Below are positions 60,574 through 64,000 of a stretch of 64,000 nucleotides of DNA, in pieces; the first letter of the stretch is position 1; every line of letters starts with the position of its first letter. The stretch is from Limnanthes douglasii subsp. nivea. Its lineage: Eukaryota > Streptophyta > Magnoliopsida > Brassicales > Limnanthaceae. The stretch is taken from positions 69,278,352-69,342,351 of the forward strand of contig JAUPFV010000004.1 of NCBI GenBank assembly GCA_036936605.1. Direction: 5' to 3'. Position numbers and translations under genes: made by a program. The notes below the pieces were generated by a model. It was not told the DNA's origin, did not search any database, and was given only the letters and a program-made list of their open reading frames with translations.

Positions 60574-61860
60574 TCAACAACCATCTTGGTGGGTCACTAC
60601 TATTGAGATTGGTGGCTTTAAAAACAGCGTTAATGAATTTTTTTTATTCGATTTTTTGAATTGTTTATCTTGTTCACTATCCTTTAATTGCATAACTTCT
60701 CTATTTTTTGACGAAGAAGATATAGTAAATTGAGAATTATTTGACTGAGAAAAAAATCTACCAAGACTAGGAATAACATTACCCGGTTTTAAACTAATCT
60801 TAATATTTGTTGAAACATTCGGATACGAATCAGATAAAGAAGTATCGGGAGCACTTTTGTTTTTGTGATATAAATCAGAAATAAAGTACTAAAGAAAATA
60901 CGAAATTCACGAGTCGTGAATGAGGAGATAAGAAGATCATATAAAATAAAATCACAAATGATGCAACCTATGTATATAGAAAATGAAAAAGTAATATTCA
61001 TATTAATCATGTATAATTTTTAAAAATAACTGCATCAAAATGATTATGTCAAATTAAATAATTATATATAAGTCAATAATAAAATATACTACATAGTAAT
61101 GTATATACATGCACAAATGACAAAGTTACAAGAAATTTATCTTCAAATTCAGGTAACGAAGAGAGAAATATAATAAAGAATAACCGAAACCAACCAATAA
61201 ATTGAGTCATGAATGAGTTTTAGAAAGATTTGTAATGTTCATCAAAAAATTAATTGTTTGCTCGCCAAAAGAGGTGGAATTTAGTTTTCAACAAAACTTC
61301 ATCAAAAGTGGAAGGATTTTTCTTGCTAGAAGGAGGGAACTTGTCAAAAGTAGTATGATTTTATTCTTCATAGCATGGATTGCATCATAAACTGAAGCAT
61401 TCTTATTGTTAGGTCAAAGTATTCGCCAGAGGTGGTGATATTTTTATTACTAGTAACAACGGTTGTATTAGGGTAGAAGTATTTTTCTTATTGGGAGCAG
61501 AGAACTCGTGAGAAATAGAAAGACATTTCTTCTTGAAAACTGGCACCACGTCGAATCTTTTTGAGTCTTCGTATCTTTTCCTTGAGAGATTCTTCTAGTT
61601 GTGCAGTTTTCCTTTGAGAAGTGTTAAGATTGTCATTATTATGAAAAGGATTAATAACACGGTCATGTTTTATTTTTTCGCAGATAAAGTTGTTGAGAGT
61701 ATCATCAAAATCAACATCTTGGAGACATTATTATGCATTATGGTCACGTTTATTTTTCCGACAAACAATCTTGTTAGGAGAAGCATCATAAATACTTGTT
61801 TATGTTTTCTTAGAACATTCAATCTGAAACCGAATTCGTTTTTGTTACACATTCGTTGAA
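60574..61860 (-). pseudogene. Unrecognised decayed gene (U6)
   Basis: The terminal exon is 60574-60888. One substitution near the stop (CCATCTTGG for CCAATTTGG) alters the penultimate residues, but the frame stays open. Upstream remnants are as in U2, with private substitutions. Confidence 0.5.
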
Positions 61861-64000
61861 GAAGAATACCTTGAACATATTAAGTAGTAGTTTCTTCTCC
61901 GGCTGTAGTAGGAGTAATATTTCCATCATAAGTTATGGTCAGTTATCGAACAGATTAAACCAAGTAACGAGAAATTTTGTACCATAAAATGGAGGGATTT
62001 GTAAGATACCAAACCGAGTAAGAAGCAAATAATATGTTTAGGTTTGATAGATGATTTATGTCAAAACCTTCATAAATATTTCTAAACAACTTCTAATAAC
62101 TAGTAGAATATACAAAAGAGTGAAATACAAAAGAGAAACGTGAGTAAGCATGCAACAAAAAAAGAAGTTAAAATGTAATTAGAAAATCTTATATTATGTG
62201 TGTTCATCCAGCTTCATTCGATTTGACCATACTCTTGTTCAGTTAAATATTATGTTTTCTCGGTTACAAAAATTAAGGTGGTTTTCCAATGGTGGTTTTC
62301 CGACGAATGGGTTTTTCGAGTTTCTAAATATTAATATTTGTGAGGAAATTTAGAAACTATATAGATATTCTCGGAATTTTTGAGCTAAGCATTATACGAT
62401 GAGTATTGTGCAGTATCCATTAGTAGTTAGATGGGTAGGAAATATGCAAACATTTAACAAATCTTGGATGAATCTAGAAAGAGGTAATCAAAGACCCAAT
62501 GATATACGGAAATAAAGAAACAGGCTTCTTCTTTTCTGTTTTGATAGATTAATTCATCAGTTTAGAAACACGAGTAATATATCATCAGGAAACCCTTATT
62601 CATTTTCAACGAGTTGTGTTCGTCTTCAGTCATATTCTTCAAGGTTCTAAATAATTTACCAAAAAGTTAGTTTATAAATTATTTTTCCAAAATCTACACG
62701 AGAAGGTTTGTTCATTACTTGTTCGGAATGTCTTTTTCTTTTAAGAACTATTTATGGATAAAAAGAAGAAACTTTATCGGTAGGGTTTTCAAACTGATTA
62801 AGTCTCTATTTTTTTTTAACAAAAGATCATGAAAACAAAATTTTAGGCCCAACAAGGGGTTCATGAGAAGAGGAATTAATGTTAATACTACAGTTCAAAT
62901 GGTGAAGTGTGAAGTAAGAATTTCTATTACGAAATTAGGGATTTACCAACAAATCAATAATATTTATTATATTATAACCATATTTTATTAGAAATCAGAA
63001 CATGCATGAAAAAGATAAAGAGAGGAATCGATGTAGAAAATACCTATCGAAAGGATTCGAATACGAAGATGGATTTTTTGATATAATTATGGATTTACTT
63101 GCATAAAATCTGAGTCGTTTGATAAAAGTAGGATCAATGGTAAAATAGAGTTCATATATTTAAAAATAATAAAACGATTTAATTTTCTAAATAGTGAAAT
63201 GATTTTTAAATGCTTCTGAATTCATAAGTGGTTAATATTATAATTAATTACACATATAAGTGATTTAGTAAAATTTTGTGAATGCCATAACTTTTAAATA
63301 AAATTAACTCTTAATGTTACCTTCTTTACTTATTTAGTAGTGTTTAAAAATTGTTTTAGAAAATTAAATCATGGACTAGAGGAGTCGTTTTAATCTTATA
63401 TTCTATAGATGGTATATATTTTTTATAATGACGATGTAAATATATAGCTAAAATAACAAAAATATAACATGCATTTCATAAGAGAAAAACGAAAAACGAA
63501 AGACAGGGTCGAATATATACGAGATGATGATCACAAAAATACAAGATGCGGGTTACGAAATAAAACACAAGTCCAAATTCATAGGGTGAAGAGAGAGTGA
63601 GCTAAAATGGAAAAAGAGAAGTGGAAAAGTATGATTAGGATTGTATGACAAAAATATTTTTGTACCAAAAATTCTGAAGAATGGATAACAAAAACAAAAA
63701 AGACAACTAAGAAGAAGGAGAATGATTAGGAGGAAATTATCGTTAAAACTATATTGTCGATATATTTGTAATTTTAAGAATGTATGATATTTAAATAACA
63801 ATATAAAATTTTATGAGATTTCGTTAGAAATTATTCAGTTGGAAAATGGAATTAAAAATCATTAGCTATTGATATTTCTGTTTAAACAATAATCCTATTA
63901 AATATAAAAAAAATGGAAAACAATTCTCAACCCAATATTAAAGCATTCAAAATAAATTTTAATGATTTTTAGAGTAACATTAAAATATGAAACTGTTTTT

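Larger units (their letters stand above)
57868..64000 (+). repeat. Tandem repeat unit U6 (A-type, 3' end outside window)
   Basis: It has the full internal segment, short intron and A-type variants, with more private substitutions than U3 or U4, and runs off the window, so the array continues. Spacers 59287-60573 and 61861-64000 show no gene. Confidence 0.94.

Noticed and set aside
1..64000. Centromeric satellite or rDNA array
   Set aside because: The unit is about 7.5 kb and contains a protein-coding gene. No short satellite monomers or rRNA sequence were seen.

Overview
The window is nuclear DNA of a flowering plant, most likely a Brassicaceae. The supporting evidence is AT-rich sequence, small GT-AG introns with TACTAAT-like branch sites, a two-exon gene of a divergent RRM family that I associate with Brassicaceae, and a Mutator-like (MULE) transposon carrying a ULP1-type protease gene (Kaonashi-like). 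No prokaryotic, organellar, rRNA or tRNA sequence was seen.

Layout. The DNA is a direct tandem array of a unit of about 7.5 kb. Six units are present (U1 1-4286; U2 16857-23768; U3 23769-31294; U4 31295-38610 plus 51299-51485; U5 51486-57867; U6 57868 to beyond the window). U1 and U4 are each followed by a 12.6-kb MULE at exactly the same unit position. The unit carries one convincing gene near its start, a 265-aa protein with a C-terminal RRM-like domain encoded by two exons. It is intact in U1, U3, U4 and U5, cleanly deleted in U2 and frameshifted in U6. On the opposite strand, 1-3 kb downstream, each unit has an unrecognised decayed gene whose last exon is still open for 104 codons. The rest of the unit is AT-rich spacer with variable TA microsatellites. 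U1, U2 and U5 carry different large deletions, and U2 also has a 0.65-kb internal duplication.

The MULE (copy 1 4287-16858; copy 2 38611-51289) has three genes. First is a 10-coding-exon ULP-like gene on +, with a DUF1985/plant-mobile-type N-terminal region, a basic and coiled-coil middle, an acidic linker and a C48 peptidase C-terminus. Second is a short single-exon acidic protein gene on + with its own TATA box. Third is a two-coding-exon MURA transposase on - with MuDR domain, DDE triad, variant SWIM finger, AT-hook and CCHC knuckle. Copy 2 has both degenerate terminal inverted repeats and a perfect 9-bp target duplication (TTGATATAA), and the empty site is visible in sister units. Copy 1 has lost its right end. 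MURA is open in both copies, the ULP gene is interrupted at different codons in each, and the acidic gene is intact in copy 1 and shortened in copy 2. Copy 1 therefore has the better genes and copy 2 the complete ends.

The most unusual feature is that the MULE's introns and intergenic DNA are dense in short motifs of the form TAKCAR (TATCAG, TAGCAA, TATCAA). Nearly all lie in one orientation whatever the gene direction, and part of this is a 278-bp tandem repeat. This resembles in principle the dispersed motifs recognised by VANDAL anti-silencing proteins and is the best candidate here for an undescribed sequence-specific system.
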